Positions 1 to 13,094 are shown, counted from the first letter of the stretch. The stretch is DNA of 64,000 nucleotides from Scortum barcoo (GCA_023238725.1 CM041548.1:17319752-17383751), one strand, 5' to 3'. A program made the numbers and translations. The notes: generated by a model from the letters alone, not told the origin.

Positions 1-2820
1 ATTCCCTAATATCCTGTAATAATATCTTCAGTGATTATGCTCAGTCCTCCACCCTCCCCTAAATGTGGAATAGCTCATGGCCTCAGAAATTTCTCCTGAT
101 ATTGTAGTTTTAAAAATCAATTCAAATGCGAGCTTTGAGCTACTATTATTTTATGAATGAAACTGAATAAAGGGTGTCAAGTGAAAGCTTTTTTTAGAAC
201 AAAATAATAGTCTCACTGCGACATTGCAGTTTAAGCACGGACATGGAAACTCACAGTTGATTACAATAACAGAGACCTCATGAGACCTCAATGCATTTAA
301 ATCAATGTAAATATCTTTAACCAACCTTTTTTTTTTTTTTTTTTTTGCAAAGCAATGGCGTCCAGTGGCATTAGATTAGATAAGGCAACGGAATAAATTC
401 GTCATGCCCATCATCATTACCATCATCATAATGATACCCTCCATCACTTTTCTATTACACCTTTCTGCCATCACCATCAATTATCCCCCACAACCACAAA
501 TCACCAGGACAGAGCTTGTGCAGATCTCTCACCAGAGTCCTGACGAAGATTGAGGTCTAATTGTGTGCATTGGTGGCAGGGGATATAAAGCAGGGGGAAA
601 AAAATAAGAAAGGAAAATCAATGCCTTAACTAAAGGAGTGAGTGAATTATTGATGAGGAGTATGTAATGGCATCCCAAGTGTCTATTTCTCCAACAACTT
701 GGACTGCTTGATGCTTGGCCTGCTGCAGTCGGTAGACAGGGAAGTAGAAACAAGGAGGTTCTGCTGCAGTCAAGCCGCGCAGTCAATTCGCACTGTTTTC
801 CATTTATGGGGTTGAATCCAAAATACTTCCTCACATCACTTCTTCAGATGTTCGGGCGTCGCGATTATATATTAAGCGCAGCTCGCTGGTTTTCCCTGTT
901 TCGCGTTAGCAGAGAGAACAACAATAGATCACAGTGAATTTTAGGAAAGCCCCCTGCTGCAGAACAAGGCACAGCGTGTTGTACGCTGAGGATGTTGAAT
1001 CTGAGCAGATCACAGCAGAATGTGTTGGATTCGTCGGCAGCCCTGCATCAAGTGCATACGTGTAGGGCTGCAGGCTTTTCCTTTGCGGATTGACCTGTTT
1101 GTATCGTGTTTATGATCAATCTGGACCGACCTGGATTCATCAAATAAATGTGTTGAAATGACAGGAAGCTAAAGGTGACACATTTAGATTGCTTTTGTCC
1201 ACCCAACAATCAAAAAAACCCCAAATACATTTCATTTGGAACTATTTAAAATACAGAAAATCCTCTCATTTGAAGATGTTTTTCATTTTTGCTGGATAAA
1301 GGATTTCAATTTGTTTTCTGTCAGTTTACACTGTTTCAGCAACACTTGCAGGTACAAACCATTCACAAACACAGTGAACACTTTTTGTATTTCCATATGC
1401 ATTCAGACGCTGCCATTATATAAAGCTCTTAGCATATCTGCAGTCAAACACTTGTCTATATTTAACAGAGGGAGGGCACAAATTCATTGGGTGAAAGTGC
1501 CTTATTTCTGCATTTTAACTTAAGTTTTAAATTTAATTGCAGATTTAAATTTAATTGCAGATTGTGGTTTGAGAAAACTGTAGGAACTTGAAGTTTATGT
1601 ATCCTTTAAAAAACATAGCAGAAATTGCTCGGTCAAGCCAAAAACAACATTGTGTCTCTTCATTAAGCCTAAGCTGAGGGGTTTTTTTCACACATAAATG
1701 CTCATTTCCTCCGTCCTTTTGAGGTGGAGAAATGAGAGGATACATTGTTTACCCGCATCACCTGTGTGCTGTTTGTTTTATTGCAAGGGGAGAAGGCAGG
1801 CATCACTTCTGCTTGGCTGGAGAAGAGGCAGAAATGGGGAATGTGAATGAGAGGTAGAGGTGGGGAGAGAGAGAGAGAGAGAGAGAGCGAGCGCCAGGTG
1901 AGACCTGAAAGCTGCCTTTGTGTGGCAGCTGGCAGAACGAACACTGCCCCTCACTGTGAGGCGTTCTCCACACACACACACACACACATAAACACACTCA
2001 AGCACACTGTACATGTCGGGGAGTTATGGGGGGGAATGTTTGGCAAAAAAAAAAAAAAAAATATGAGGCTAAAAAACCGTTGCAAGTTTGGAGATGTGAC
2101 AAAAAAAGGCCTTCACTCCGTCTCCCCAAGGTGAACGGACGTTTCACGGCCATAAAGTGGCTCTGTTTTCCTTTCGCGTCTCCAAATCTCCATTTCAGAT
2201 GCTAAACGCTCTCTTATTTTCTCCTCCGCTGCACCTCAACTGTATCTGGCTCAGTTCAACTGAAGCTTGAAGAGCATGATAATATCTAGTACCGTCTGCT
2301 GCTCCAGGTTTAACATAGTATCACAGAAGACTATTCCAGTTGTCGGCACACATCACGGCACACACGAGCCCGTAAATATTCATCGTTTTGTCAGGAATGG
2401 TTGATAGGTGAGGAGGTGGACTTCATGAAGGGATGGTTTTGATGTGTGGCTAATCAGGGGGGGATTTCTTTCCGAGAGCACTCAAGTTTTATCAATTTTC
2501 TCTGTTATGAGCTTGAGCTGAAGAAGGACTCTGACAGTTTGAAACCCTCTGCTGCCTGTGAAACATTACCCAGCAGCGCCTCTTTATTGCCATTTGATTA
2601 TACGTCTTTGTGCGTATTAAATGTGACTGGAGTTGCAGATTACATATGTCTGTCCAAAATGAAAAGCAAATGAAAGCTCATACCCCGCCAGACCGACTCA
2701 AGTGTTAGTTATGGCACCTCTTGAGACAGCGGTTTACGCGGCTAATCACGGAGTGTGCCCCCGTGTCGGCAACTCTGTCTGTGTGCTGATCTGTGTTCTT
2801 GTTTGTTTGCTTCTCCCCAG
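1..2820. other. 5' flank or leader intron, no gene seen
   Basis: No supported coding sequence on either strand. It holds a T run at 327-346, a GA repeat at 1865-1887, a CA repeat at 1969-1988 and an A run at 2045-2061. CpG-containing patches occur around 850-1030. A TATATATTAAG stretch near 864-875 resembles a TATA box but nothing ties it to a start site. Confidence 0.6.
1865..1988. repeat. GA and CA microsatellites
   Basis: (GA)n lies at 1865-1887 and (CA)10 at 1969-1988, separated by unique sequence in the 5' flank. Confidence 0.9.
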
Positions 2821-3289
2821 GAGGGGCCTTGCAGACAGCCGTCGCGCCAGGCACCATGAGGCAGCGAGCTTGGCCTGAGAGAGCGGAGAAATCACCCTTC
2901 ATCACCCTCAACCAGGCTGAGCAGTGGAAGAAATGCACCGAGAAGCAGCAGCAGGAGCTGCAGGAGCAACAGCATCATCAGTGCAGGCCACGGCACAGAC
3001 AGGCTAACACACACATCTGATAGTACGGTGGAGAGCAAATGGAGAAGGCAGAAAGAGATTCAGTAACTCAGATTGCGTCATCCTAAATGGCAAAGTGGAC
3101 TGGGCCACACTCAGAGGCAGTGATGTCCTTGTTAACACGTTCTCCTCCGTTAGAAGCTCCTTGTTAGAAATCACAAATCAGCCCCCCCCCGCCCCTGTGA
3201 GGCTACAGAGCTGAGGGGCAGAGGAGAGGAAAAACAGAGGACGAGAGAGAGAGAGACAGAGCGGAAAAAAGAGACTGTGACAGGCCCCC
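2821..3289 (+). other. probable 5' untranslated leader of ext1
   Basis: Just before 2821 the sequence TTGTTTGCTTCTCCCCAG is a good 3' splice site, with a T/C tract and a terminal CAG. This suggests a leader exon that starts at 2821 and runs into coding exon 1. If so, a non-coding first exon and the real promoter lie upstream, perhaps outside the window. The alternative is transcription starting within this region, since vertebrate EXT1 genes have long 5' leaders. The stretch contains a short upstream ORF and a GA-rich run before the start codon. Confidence 0.4.
2856..3020 (+). promoter_or_regulatory. candidate upstream ORF in ext1 leader
   Basis: ATG at 2856 has a favourable context (GCACC before it, A at -3). 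It opens a 54-codon frame, MRQRAWPERAEKSPF onward, ending at TGA 3018-3020, which is 269 bases upstream of the ext1 ATG. The ext1 ATG itself has a weak context with C at -3. If the leader is transcribed as proposed, this uORF could damp translation. The peptide is Gln/Glu-rich near its C-terminus and resembles nothing I recognise. Confidence 0.3.
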
Positions 3290-4238
3290 ATGCAGGCGCG
3301 TAAGAAGTATGTTCTGCTGGGCTTGTGTGTGCGTGCTGCTGGCTGGTCCTCTTTTACTGGGGCGGAGGAGTCCAGCTGCGTCTGCTCCGGCTGCTGACAC
3401 GGCAGCGGGGTGAGGTGGTGCGCCCCTGGCCCAACTGGACCGACCGGGCCTTCCTGCCCCGCTATGCTCACCTGGACGAGCTCCAGACGGACCCCGGGTC
3501 AGCCGAGTCGCCCCGCCAGCGGCGGCAGGCGTGGTCGGCCATTTACAAGGACAGTCGCTGCCGCATGGAGACCTGTTTCGACTTCTCACGGTGTCGCCGT
3601 AGAGGGAGGGAAGGGTTCAGGGTGTATATATATCCATCAGAGAAGAATGATCGTGTGTCAGAGAGCTACAGGAAGATCCTGACGTCGATAGCTGAGTCCC
3701 GGTACTACACATCAGACCCCCGTGAAGCATGCCTGTTCGTGCTCGGGATAGACACCTTAGATCGGGACCAGCTATCAGGACAGTTTGTGCCCAATGTGGA
3801 CGAGCGTATCCGTGGTTACCCGCTCTGGAACGACGGGCGGAACCACCTGATCTTCAACCTGTACTCAGGCACCTGGCCTAACTACACAGAGGACCTGGGC
3901 TTCAACATCGGCCAGGCCATCTTAGCCAAAGCCAGCCTCAACACAGAACACTTCAGGCCGGGCTTTGACGTGTCCATCCCGCTGTTCTCAAAGGATCACC
4001 CGCAGAAAGGCGGAGAGCGGGGCTGGCTGGTGAGGAACACCATCCCGCCGCGACGAAAGTACCTGCTGATGTTCAAAGGGAAGCGCTACCTGACGGGCAT
4101 CGGCTCCGACACCAGGAACGCGCTCCATCACATCCACAACGGGAAGGACATCGTGTCGCTGACGACGTGCCGCCACGGGAAGGACTGGGAGAAGCACAAG
4201 GACGCCCGCTGCGACCACGACAACCTGGAGTACGAGAG
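3290..4238 (+). CDS. ext1c: ext1 coding exon 1: signal anchor and most of GT47 domain, with an apparent 2-bp frameshift
   Basis: The start is chosen at ATG 3290 because MQARKKYVLLGLC matches the conserved EXT1 N-terminus (human begins MQAKKRYFILL). Its Kozak context is weak, with C at -3. That frame reaches a stop after 35 codons. The rest of the domain reads in another frame, open from 3304 to the donor, with CWLVLFYWGGG completing the transmembrane anchor. Dropping two bases of the TG run near 3324-3332 aligns both halves to human EXT1 without gaps. Downstream are the cysteine pair in CRMETCFDF, sequons NWT and NYT, and the GT47 landmarks YTSDP, ACLFVLGIDTLDRDQLS, NHLIFNLYSGTWPNYTED, DVSIPLFSKDHP and FKGKRYLTGIGSDTRNALHH. 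The exon ends AG|GTAAGA in phase 2, as expected for the large first coding exon of EXT1. The first in-frame Met after the break is at 3565, which would lose the membrane anchor. Confidence 0.93.
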
Positions 4239-7200
4239 GTAAGACGGGGGTCGCGCGGCCCATGGGGAGGGCGGTAATGAGACGGTGTTAAAATGAGAAG
4301 CGAGGTGTGAGTCAGTGCGGGTGCTGCACAGGGATTTAGTGGATGTGTCAAGTGTAATTTTTTTATTAGGTAACACACAGTGGTGTTATTCCGTTTGCCT
4401 CCTTGTTTGAACTTTACATGCTGTTTTATTGGCCTTTTAGATGTCACTGATTTTCTACAAACACTGTCAGCTGGAGCTTTCCGGTCCCACTGGTTATTTT
4501 TGTCTCCCTTTCATGGCTGCACACTTTTTGACTGTTCAGGTTTATGACGTTCGGCAGTTGCTTTCGAGATCAAACATTTTAGACGCACGCTCGAGTCTCT
4601 GGAAATCTGGATTCAGGTCACTCAATCCTCTCACTCTTGTGTTAGCACAGTTAAACATTGGCGGTAAAACGTGCAACTCGTAATAACCGACCTTGAGCCC
4701 TCCTATTATTTAGCCACAAACGAGCAAATGAGAGCAGTCAACAAAAACTGCAGTAAAAAAAAAAAGTACACGTGTAGTAATTTCCATGTTGTATTTGGGC
4801 GTTTACGCAAAGAAAAGAAACACCGCTACAGCTAATTAATTACAAGTGAAACTCCATGGCGTAATGAGCCGAAGCAAAGGTCACCACAAAGAATGCTTTG
4901 TGAAATCTCTGATTACCTCAGTGAGAACAATGCTGCTGGGTGTGAGGTGTAAATGATTATTTTTCTTCAAACCATCCATTTTTTTCTATAAAGGCTTCAC
5001 TTGCTGCCGTTGTTGCACGGGAGATAAGCTTCCCATTTCCCCTTCCATTCAAACGATGTTGTGGAGCTCGCCGATTAGACCGTGGGCGGAGTGGATAAAA
5101 AGGCATTGCAGCAACATCTGCAATACTTAAAGCAATGATTTCTTATTAAAACCCAATTAATTTTGGCATGTGACGTCGGCCGGGCTTTGGAAACACAAAG
5201 GCTATTATACAACATACATATGTGCTGTACGGGAGCTTCTCACAGAGTGGTTTTCCAAGCATGCGAGCGCCATTGTTGAGTTAATAATGAAAAGCTCTAG
5301 GAAACACACCCATTTGCCAACAATACATGTTGCAGCAGCAGATTGGTAAACAGGTCTCATCCTCTGAGTGCTCTTTCTCCGGCTGGCTTATTAGAGCTCA
5401 GACAGTGGTTTAAAAAACAGACGGAAATAAATGCATGCACTCAACAACACATAATAGGACCTTTTGGTGCAAAAAGCCCCTTGTGTGCTCTTGGAATTAC
5501 TGTTAGAGGTCAAAGAAAAGGCCTGTATTGTTTTTTGTTGTGTAAACTGTGATGACACTGCCTCAGATATGTCAGATTTAGCAGCAGAGTGTCTGCGAGC
5601 TGATGTTGTGACCCTGACTGTTGAGGATGGAGGGGCCTGTGTGCCGGTGGCGGGGATGCGGGAGAGGGATGAAGAGGAAGGTCTGCCGAAGTTCAGTTTC
5701 ATGCGGAGTCATTATCTCCCGTTATTCCATACAGCAGCGATCACAGAGCTGACACGTCGAAGGACTGCGCCGGCCTGAAACACAGCCCCTCTGTCTCACT
5801 CCCGCTTGCTTAACTTACACTTTGCAATAAAAGTCTCTGAAGCTGAAGTGCTGACAGAGCCGCTCATTATAAAGTCTGTGCCTGTCCATTCATACAGAGG
5901 ATGGTCTGGTGGTGCAGAACAGGAAGAGAAGATGGATTTCAGTGAAAGGAAGAATAAAGAAAGGAGGAGAACGAGTTAGGAGCTGCACCAAAACTATCCC
6001 GTCGGACCGGCAAAACTTTTCTGGCATGAAGGAAGCTAACGGCCAAACCCCAATTTAAACCACCCCCGGGAGGCAGAGGTTGTTTTCAGGTGCTGTCAAA
6101 TGAATGCTCAAAGCGAGTATTTCTTAAGCTCTTCAGTGTGTCTTTTCAAATGCGGCACTCCCGGGATTGGGGGTAGTTAGGTGGCGGTTCTGGTCCAGGC
6201 GCACTCAGAGCCGCTGTGGCCGTATAACTAGCTACCTTAGGCTTGTTTACATTGGGCCGGGCAGCAGCAAAGGGATGGAGACGCTCAACACTGTATGAAT
6301 GAGCTCATTTATTCCAACAGCCCGCTACTCAGACACCCGGGTGGGCAGGAGGGGAGAGGGGAGAGGGGTGGGGAGGAGGGGCAGTCCTGTGTGGTATTTT
6401 GCATGATGTAGATTTGGGTAAGGCAACGGCTCCGAGGGTGTAAGGTGTGTGAATGGGGGGAGGCGACGTGAGAGACAGCTGCCGCTTTTTGTAAGGAAAA
6501 CACAAAAAAGCTGGATGATTTTTTTTTTCTCTCTCCCCCTTTTGTACAAAGTCTCTTTCTCTGAAAACGAAAACGGGAGGCTTTTAGCCGCGGAGAGAGA
6601 GAGAGAGGTGTGGAGGAAGGGGTGAAAAGGAAGAAAGGGTGAGAAGGTGAGAGATCCATCTCTCTTTTTTGCATTCTTTGAATCGCCCTTCGGGGAGCAA
6701 AGAAGGGGATTTCAGACGCTTGAGGAGACTGTGGAAACCAAGTGAAAGAAAGAAAAAGAAAAGAGGATAATAAACAGACTGCAGGAGCAAAAAAAAAAAA
6801 AAAAAAAAAAGCCTGTCTGAAAACCAAGTTAAGGCTAGGTAGAGACACACCCTCGCCTCTTTCATCTGTCTGCTCCTCGGGCACATTTCTCCCTCTCTCT
6901 TAGGCTTCCCTTCAGTCTTTCCTTTTCTTTCATTCTTCTGCCTTCTAATTTTACCCCAAATCCTACACCTGGATAAGCTCTACACGTGTCACCGAGCAAG
7001 CGTGTGTGACTGTCACTGCTCTCTATATATATGTGGGAGATTGCGAGGGTGTATGTGTGTGTGTTTGTGAGACTGTGTCATGTTCAATAAGGCTCTTATA
7101 AGGTGGCAGCAGGTTAATGAGCGGATGCATCTGGCACGCCAGCAGATTAGCCCGGAGGGACCTGGACAAGACAGCAGCCAACCGGACAAAGGGCAGAAAG

Positions 7201-7228
7201 AGGAGGAGGAGGAGGAGGAGGAGGAGGA
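7201..7228 (+). repeat. (AGG)n microsatellite
   Basis: About nine AGG units occur here. The poly-Glu run in an overlapping open frame is an artefact of this repeat. Confidence 0.9.
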
Positions 7229-10200
7229 AGAATTCAGAGGGAGGCGGACTCAGATGGGCAGATCAATAGATAATCATGACATCATCTGCCCTTATAAAAA
7301 ACTTGAATGCCCCCCCCCCCCTCCGTCTGAGACAAGTGGGCTATAAACTGTGGCCTTCAAGGAACTATTTTCATAGTTTTTTACAGTTACATTAAACTTT
7401 TATGTATTAATTTTCATTTATTTAATTAAAAAAAAGATAGAATGGTTAAAATAGCATAATAATAAAAAAAAATAGTAATAAAAATGATAAAGCCTGGTTG
7501 AGTTTTAGAGTTAGAGCCTGCATTGGAGACACTGTTATGCATTTTCTGTAAAAAAACACAGCTCACTCAGTCATTTTTGGTCTTCAATTAGTGATTATTT
7601 TCATTATTAATTCATCTGCTGCTAATTTCTCCAATTAATCAATAGATCGCTAGACCTAAAGGTCAAAGGTATTAAATTTACAATAATAATAACAGATAAA
7701 AGCAGCTAATCCTCACACTGGAGAAGTGACTTAACTGACGAATGACTGAAACAATTAATCGATAATCAAAATAGATTCCAATTCATTTCAATGTGAGTAC
7801 TTTGTGGAGGGATTATGGATGCCAAACCAAGAAAAATGTTAGCAAAAACCAACTTTATGCCACAATGCAATGCACATCCAGCAAGATGCTCCTCTGGCTG
7901 ATCAAATACGAGCAGCTGCACACTCCCAGTAGACTACTTTGTGCAGAGAAAAGCTTATTTCTGCTGTTTACCTGCTGTTAACTGAGGTTAAAATGATTGT
8001 TGCACGGATATCTCACCGGGGTTGTAAAATCCTATTTACATATATTATTATACAACTGTGTGACAAGTTGGTGGAGGTCTGTTTGCAGCCTAAATAACCA
8101 GTTGGTCCACTAACCGCAAATCGTGACACATCATACGAACGAGACTGCTGTCACACTGTCATCACCATTTCCAGTGACCTCAATCTGCCAGCGTAGTTGC
8201 CGCACACACCACTGCTGAACGGCAGATGCTGAGCGACTGAAGTGCCAATTAAAATTAAAGAGCTGGTTTAACCAAATCACCGGAAAAAAAACACATATCT
8301 CTCTTACCTGCGGTGGCGTCTGGCCACGCAGTTACACATAGTTTGGGCTTTATTTACTCGGGTTTTGAGGCGCCTTGTACCTGAGATGTCTGCCTCTGCT
8401 CCGATACAATGGAGGGCATGTCTTTGTGCTCCCTTCACAGCTCCAAAAACAGTGGCAGCAACATCTGTTTTTTTTTCCAGAAATAGCATCCCTTAGCACT
8501 CTGTGATCCACAAAACCAGTCTATCAACAGGCTGAATGGTGCATATTTCTTTTGGCTGAAAAGAGCTCAAATGAAGAGTGCTTACAGTGGGGTCAGTGGA
8601 TTATCCCGAATCATCCCCTACAAAGACGCCTATTCAACAAAACAAAGTACCCTGCGAACCGCGTTCAGCCTAGTATGGTAGGAAGCATTTACCCATTTAG
8701 ACTGACCGTGAGTGCAGGTTTAACCCGCTTCGCTGTGCCAGTCACTGCTACAGACGGCGGTGTAAACCTGCCCTACTCTCCTAAAATATTCATGTTACAT
8801 ATGTTTTTCGCTGGACTGCTGTATAGTTGCATAATCCCCCCCTCTTTTTTCCTTATGAAGCAATAATAATACCTCCATGGTTGTTAGCGAAATACTTTTA
8901 AAAAACAAATTAAGTTTAAATACCTTTGTCCCGGCCGTTTCTATTAACATAATTTGAGTCTTTGAAAGTACAGAATGATTGGTAAATGGTACTCAAAAAT
9001 CCCATTAAAATCTGCCATAGGGGGAAAAGGAAATCTGAATAGGAACAGAAGGTGCCTGGAAATACTTTTTTTGGGTCTGTTGAATCGGTGTGTGTAAGTT
9101 TGAACGAGCATATGTGTGTGTGTGTGCGCGTGCATGGATTATGGATGATAAGGGAGAAAACAGAACAGAAGTAGCGAAGAGACAAGTCGGAGGTAGGACA
9201 CGGTGGTACCCAAGGCAATAAGAGCAGCAAGACAGAAAGGAAGAAAAGGAGAATGTCATGTGATAAAGATTACAAAAAAAAGAAAAAAAATGGGGGAAAA
9301 AGACCAAGGGATACCGCAGGCAACTTAAGGAAAAAGCGAGAATGAGGGAGAGGAGGGGATTGGGGGGGTTTGGACAGGAGGGAGGTTGACAAAGTGGGAG
9401 AGAAAGACAGAGCAGAGAAAGAGGGGAATTGGAAGAGAGGGGATACTTGAAGCGAGGGAGACGCCGCGCTGCAGCCTAATGGCCTAGTTTCCCTCACTTT
9501 AGAGAATTCTCTAAGAAAGGGAAGAGAAACGTTGCATTGTACAGTGAATGTAAATGAGCAGGGGTGTGAAAAAAAAAATACACACAAGAGAGGGGAGGAA
9601 GAAAGAGAGGGATGTTTGGGAGATACAAAAGGTACGCCGGAAAACACAAAGTTCTCAGGTTCCTTTTCGGGAGGGAGAAATCGAAGCGGCGGGGAGGATG
9701 CGTGATGGCAAAATGCCGCGCCGCGCTGTTTGTCTTTAAGCGGCCTCAGTCTCAGTCCGCGAGGGCTGGTGTTGGAAACCGGCGGGTCATTATTCATGAC
9801 CCTCCTTGTAGGAACTCAAGGTTGTTGAAAGAGAAAGAGTGAGCAATCAGACTTTAAAACCTGGGCAACAGCTCGGGATGAATGCAGCATACTAATCAGA
9901 CCCACAACTGGAGGACCGCGAGAGTGAGCGATTTTAATAGTATGTCGGCCATGCTAGAAGTTAGAAAGAAATGCTTTAGAAATGCTCTCATGCATATGCA
10001 ATTTGAGCAGGAAACTTGAAGACTTTTATGCTGTAAAACGCTTCCCCATTAAGGATTTCAACATGATGCGTGAAAAACTGAATCGGCACCGGAGAGGAAA
10101 AACAGTGTCACTGTTATCTGCAGGGAGACATTAAAAAAAAAAGAAGAAGGGCTTCTCATCATTGTGTAGTTACTACAGCCGTACAGGCGCAATTTGAATT

Positions 10201-10879
10201 AATACGTGGGTGTGTCCGCGCGCAATTTGGGTACGTGTGTGTGTGTCTGCATCTGTGAAGCGAGAGTGTGTAAAGCGATTTGAGATTTTGGCAAACCAAA
10301 TAAGAGACGCCGCAGCCCACTGTAATTAGGGCCTGTGAAATTGTACCTCTGAAGATGCTGTGGTCTGCGTGTGTGTGCGAGAGAGAGAGTGGATGTGTGT
10401 GTTTGTGTGTGCGTGTGGTTTGCCTGGCCCGTCTCTGCTGTCTCTGTTTAGAATACTTGGAAATGAGAGGCAGCCTTGTGATTCTCTGGCGCTCGTACAG
10501 TCCATCCTCCGTTCTTTTTCCTCCTCTCTCCGGCTCGCATCGCTCTAATCCCACACGCCGGTCTTCCTCCCTCGCCGTGCTTTTGTGACGTCCGGTCGCA
10601 TATATATTTATGAAGCCGCTGAAAGGCGCTTGAGCGGTGCAGAAAGGTGCAGCAAGGGTTGCTGCTTTTCGCTATCATTTTTATTGCAAAGCTGCCGTAA
10701 TCAGCATTTTTAGTACTGACGATGGATCAAACGACAGCGTGTGGCGGGAAAAGGTGACGCTTACAGTGGATGAAGAATTAGCACCCAAATCCGCAGCATC
10801 TTTGAGCTCATTCGTTTTGTTTCATGTTTTGGTTCACTCTCACTGCTCTCATCGGTTTTGTTGCAGCAGGACAAAACGA

Positions 10880-11060
10880 ACAATGCTCAGATTGATCCAT
10901 TGAGCACCACCTGTTCAGGGCCAAAAGACAGACAGACAGTGAGCTGGTGAACACAGTTGGTGGAGACCAAACCAGAGCTAACAGGACCGCAGTCATGTGA
11001 CCAGAAACACGACTCCTAATTGATCCTAATCGTTTGGCTGTGGAAGAGACAACTGTTTGC
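10880..11060 (-). repeat. dispersed repeat family A, copy 1 (reverse)
   Basis: On the minus strand it reads TTAGCTCTGGTTTGGTCTCC and ACCAACTGTGTTCACCAGC. The core TTAGCTC..TTTTGGTCYCYACC recurs forward near 40.1 and 50.0 kb. It is a short interspersed element of unknown class. Confidence 0.4.
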
Positions 11061-13094
11061 ATCGACTTTATGAAGTGATAATATGTGAATGTTAAAAAAC
11101 AAACTATGTCAGTCACAATGGGGTCAAATATGGTCACAGGAGTTGATGGACCACAGCCGAATGCATTTTATAATCTTTATCGATGGCTGGCGAGGTTGAT
11201 TTCGGGGTCGATTTGTATCATGTATTGTATTCAGACCACAGTTTTATGTTGCCAAGCCATTTTTATGTTTTTATTTCTGCAAAATATCAAAACATATACT
11301 ACTATCTGATTTTTATGAGCTCTTTTGGACACATAGTGTGTGGGCCAACGACTCATTTGTTCTTCGCGTCTCACTTGATCTGAAATTCCAGCTTCAGATG
11401 AATATTATGTTTTAGCCACAAGCATGGGAAGGGAGGCAAACACTCGATCTCAAATCCAAAAGGCATGTTTTCAAGGTCACAAAATCAATTTGACTCCCCT
11501 TCAACTGATGGGAATGATGTCTTTGGCTGTAACATTTCTTTGGAAGGGCGCTCGGTGTTGGCGGAGGTCTGCGCTCGCTGAGAGGCTTCTGCTGCAGCTC
11601 CGCAGACTGCTCGTCTGAAAAGGCAGAGAAACCACAGCTTTCATTCCTTACTCTTGCGAAAATAAAATGTTGTGTTGTTTGGTCAAACCCGCGCCGGGCG
11701 CAACCTGCATGCCTTTTCTCATTAAATGCTTGTGGCAAAACCGACATCCCCTCATTGTTCTCTCAACCACCGCTCGCCGTTCGAAAATCTTGAGTCACAT
11801 TGGTCGACTCCCACTTCCGACGTGCTATTTTAGTGCGAGTTTCTCGTCAGTCGCACTCCAGCAATTTTTCAAAACAGGTTATAATTTGCCTGTCTGGTCT
11901 GAGGGCATTGGACGTGACAAAAGCTTGTTGTTTACAAGTAGCACTGGCAAAACCAGTGGCGCTGGAGCCGCACCAACACACGAGACAATTAAGGTCTCAA
12001 CGGCTTTGAGCTGAACACGCTCCGGACAACTCTGACAAGGTTTGTCACACAGGAGCACAATTAGAAAATCAACCAGGTAGACGTATCTACCACACCCAGG
12101 CTTTACCTACAGTTTGGAAGTCTTAATTGTTATTTAACTGCTGCTGCTTTAATCTGATGGGTGCGATAGACCTAATGTGGCATGTGTGCATGCGTACATG
12201 TACATATAAGGATTTTGCTGCTTACAGTCATCATTCCCTCTTTCTCCAGCTCACATCTTCTTAACACGTATCCTCTGCATAACCCCATAACTTTTCTGCT
12301 AACATCTTGTCCTCCTCCTCCTCCTCTCTCACTTTTTTTTTTCACACTGTAGAGACTCAGAGTCCTCCTTCAGTTGACTGCAAGCCTCCTACCATATTTC
12401 TTAGCTCCGGTATGCATAATTTATCAACAGACCCCCGCTTCTCCATGAAGGCAAACTTTTTTTGACAGCTTTGTCCGGAGTGTTACACACGACTGTCTCG
12501 CACGCCATGAGTAGGTTTATGCGCGCATGAATGCTCATGTGCACGCTCGCAAACACTGACGAAACAGCCCCCCTTTTGCTTTAACTTGCTAATCTATGCA
12601 TTCCTGCTCTGACACCAGGTTTCACATCAACCCCTTCCCCATCGTGCCCCCGCCGCTCGCCCTTCATGCATGCTTTGATGAGCTGGACAGCATGCGAGAG
12701 GTTAGGAGAGGGAAGGTCTTACTCTTATGAGAGCCTCACTGTGTCAGGCGAGGTCTCATCTAATCCACAAATCAGGAGTCTTGACCACCGGCTCAGAAAG
12801 CGAGCTTATGGCTGATCACCTGCAGTGTGGTGATGGATTGATTTTTTATCTGATATTTATATATATTTAAATTAAGGCACTTTATTAAAGTTACATAAAT
12901 CATTTTCTAAATCTGTATAGATTTGTTATAAGCTTTATTATAAGCTCTTCATAAGAATAACATTTAGATTTACAGTTTGTTAAAATTCTTTGACTGACCG
13001 GACAATTCGACCACCTACAGAAGATCTGGACAAAAATATGTTTATTAACAGTACAAGAATTTTTAATGGATTACTCAACCAACATTTATCACTG

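Larger units (their letters stand above)
4239..13090. other. intron 1, proximal segment
   Basis: Non-coding. Notable content: strongly purine-rich stretches at about 6590-6800 and 9230-9470, a (GGA)n run at 7201-7228, a C run at about 7311-7321, GT-rich patches near 7040-7075, 9108-9132 and 10225-10245, and a dispersed-repeat copy near 10880-11060. AT-rich DNA fills 7370-7780. Nothing supports a gene. Confidence 0.6.

Noticed and set aside
864..875. TATA-like sequence in the 5' flank
   Set aside because: A single AT-rich word with no initiator or transcript evidence. Not called as a promoter.
3301..3330. Possibility that the GT47 frame starts at an internal splice acceptor or a GTG codon at 3325
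   Set aside because: No polypyrimidine tract precedes the AG at 3303-3304, GTG starts are not expected here, and the conserved MQARKKYVLLGLC start sits immediately upstream in the other frame.
3203..3589. Minus-strand 128-codon open frame opposite ext1 exon 1
   Set aside because: It is the antisense shadow of a GC-rich coding exon.
6309..6884. Minus-strand 191-codon open frame
   Set aside because: The translation is Ser/Leu/Pro/Phe-rich low complexity from a purine-rich tract with long A and GA runs. There is no domain, and no splice or codon pattern.
7660..7672. AGGTCAAAGGTAT, near-DR1 site
   Set aside because: The second half-site is imperfect and lies in AT-rich sequence. Weaker than the site at 15124.
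9270..9797. Minus-strand 175-codon open frame
   Set aside because: It is the pyrimidine-strand translation of a purine-rich block (runs of F, S, P, L). No recognisable protein.
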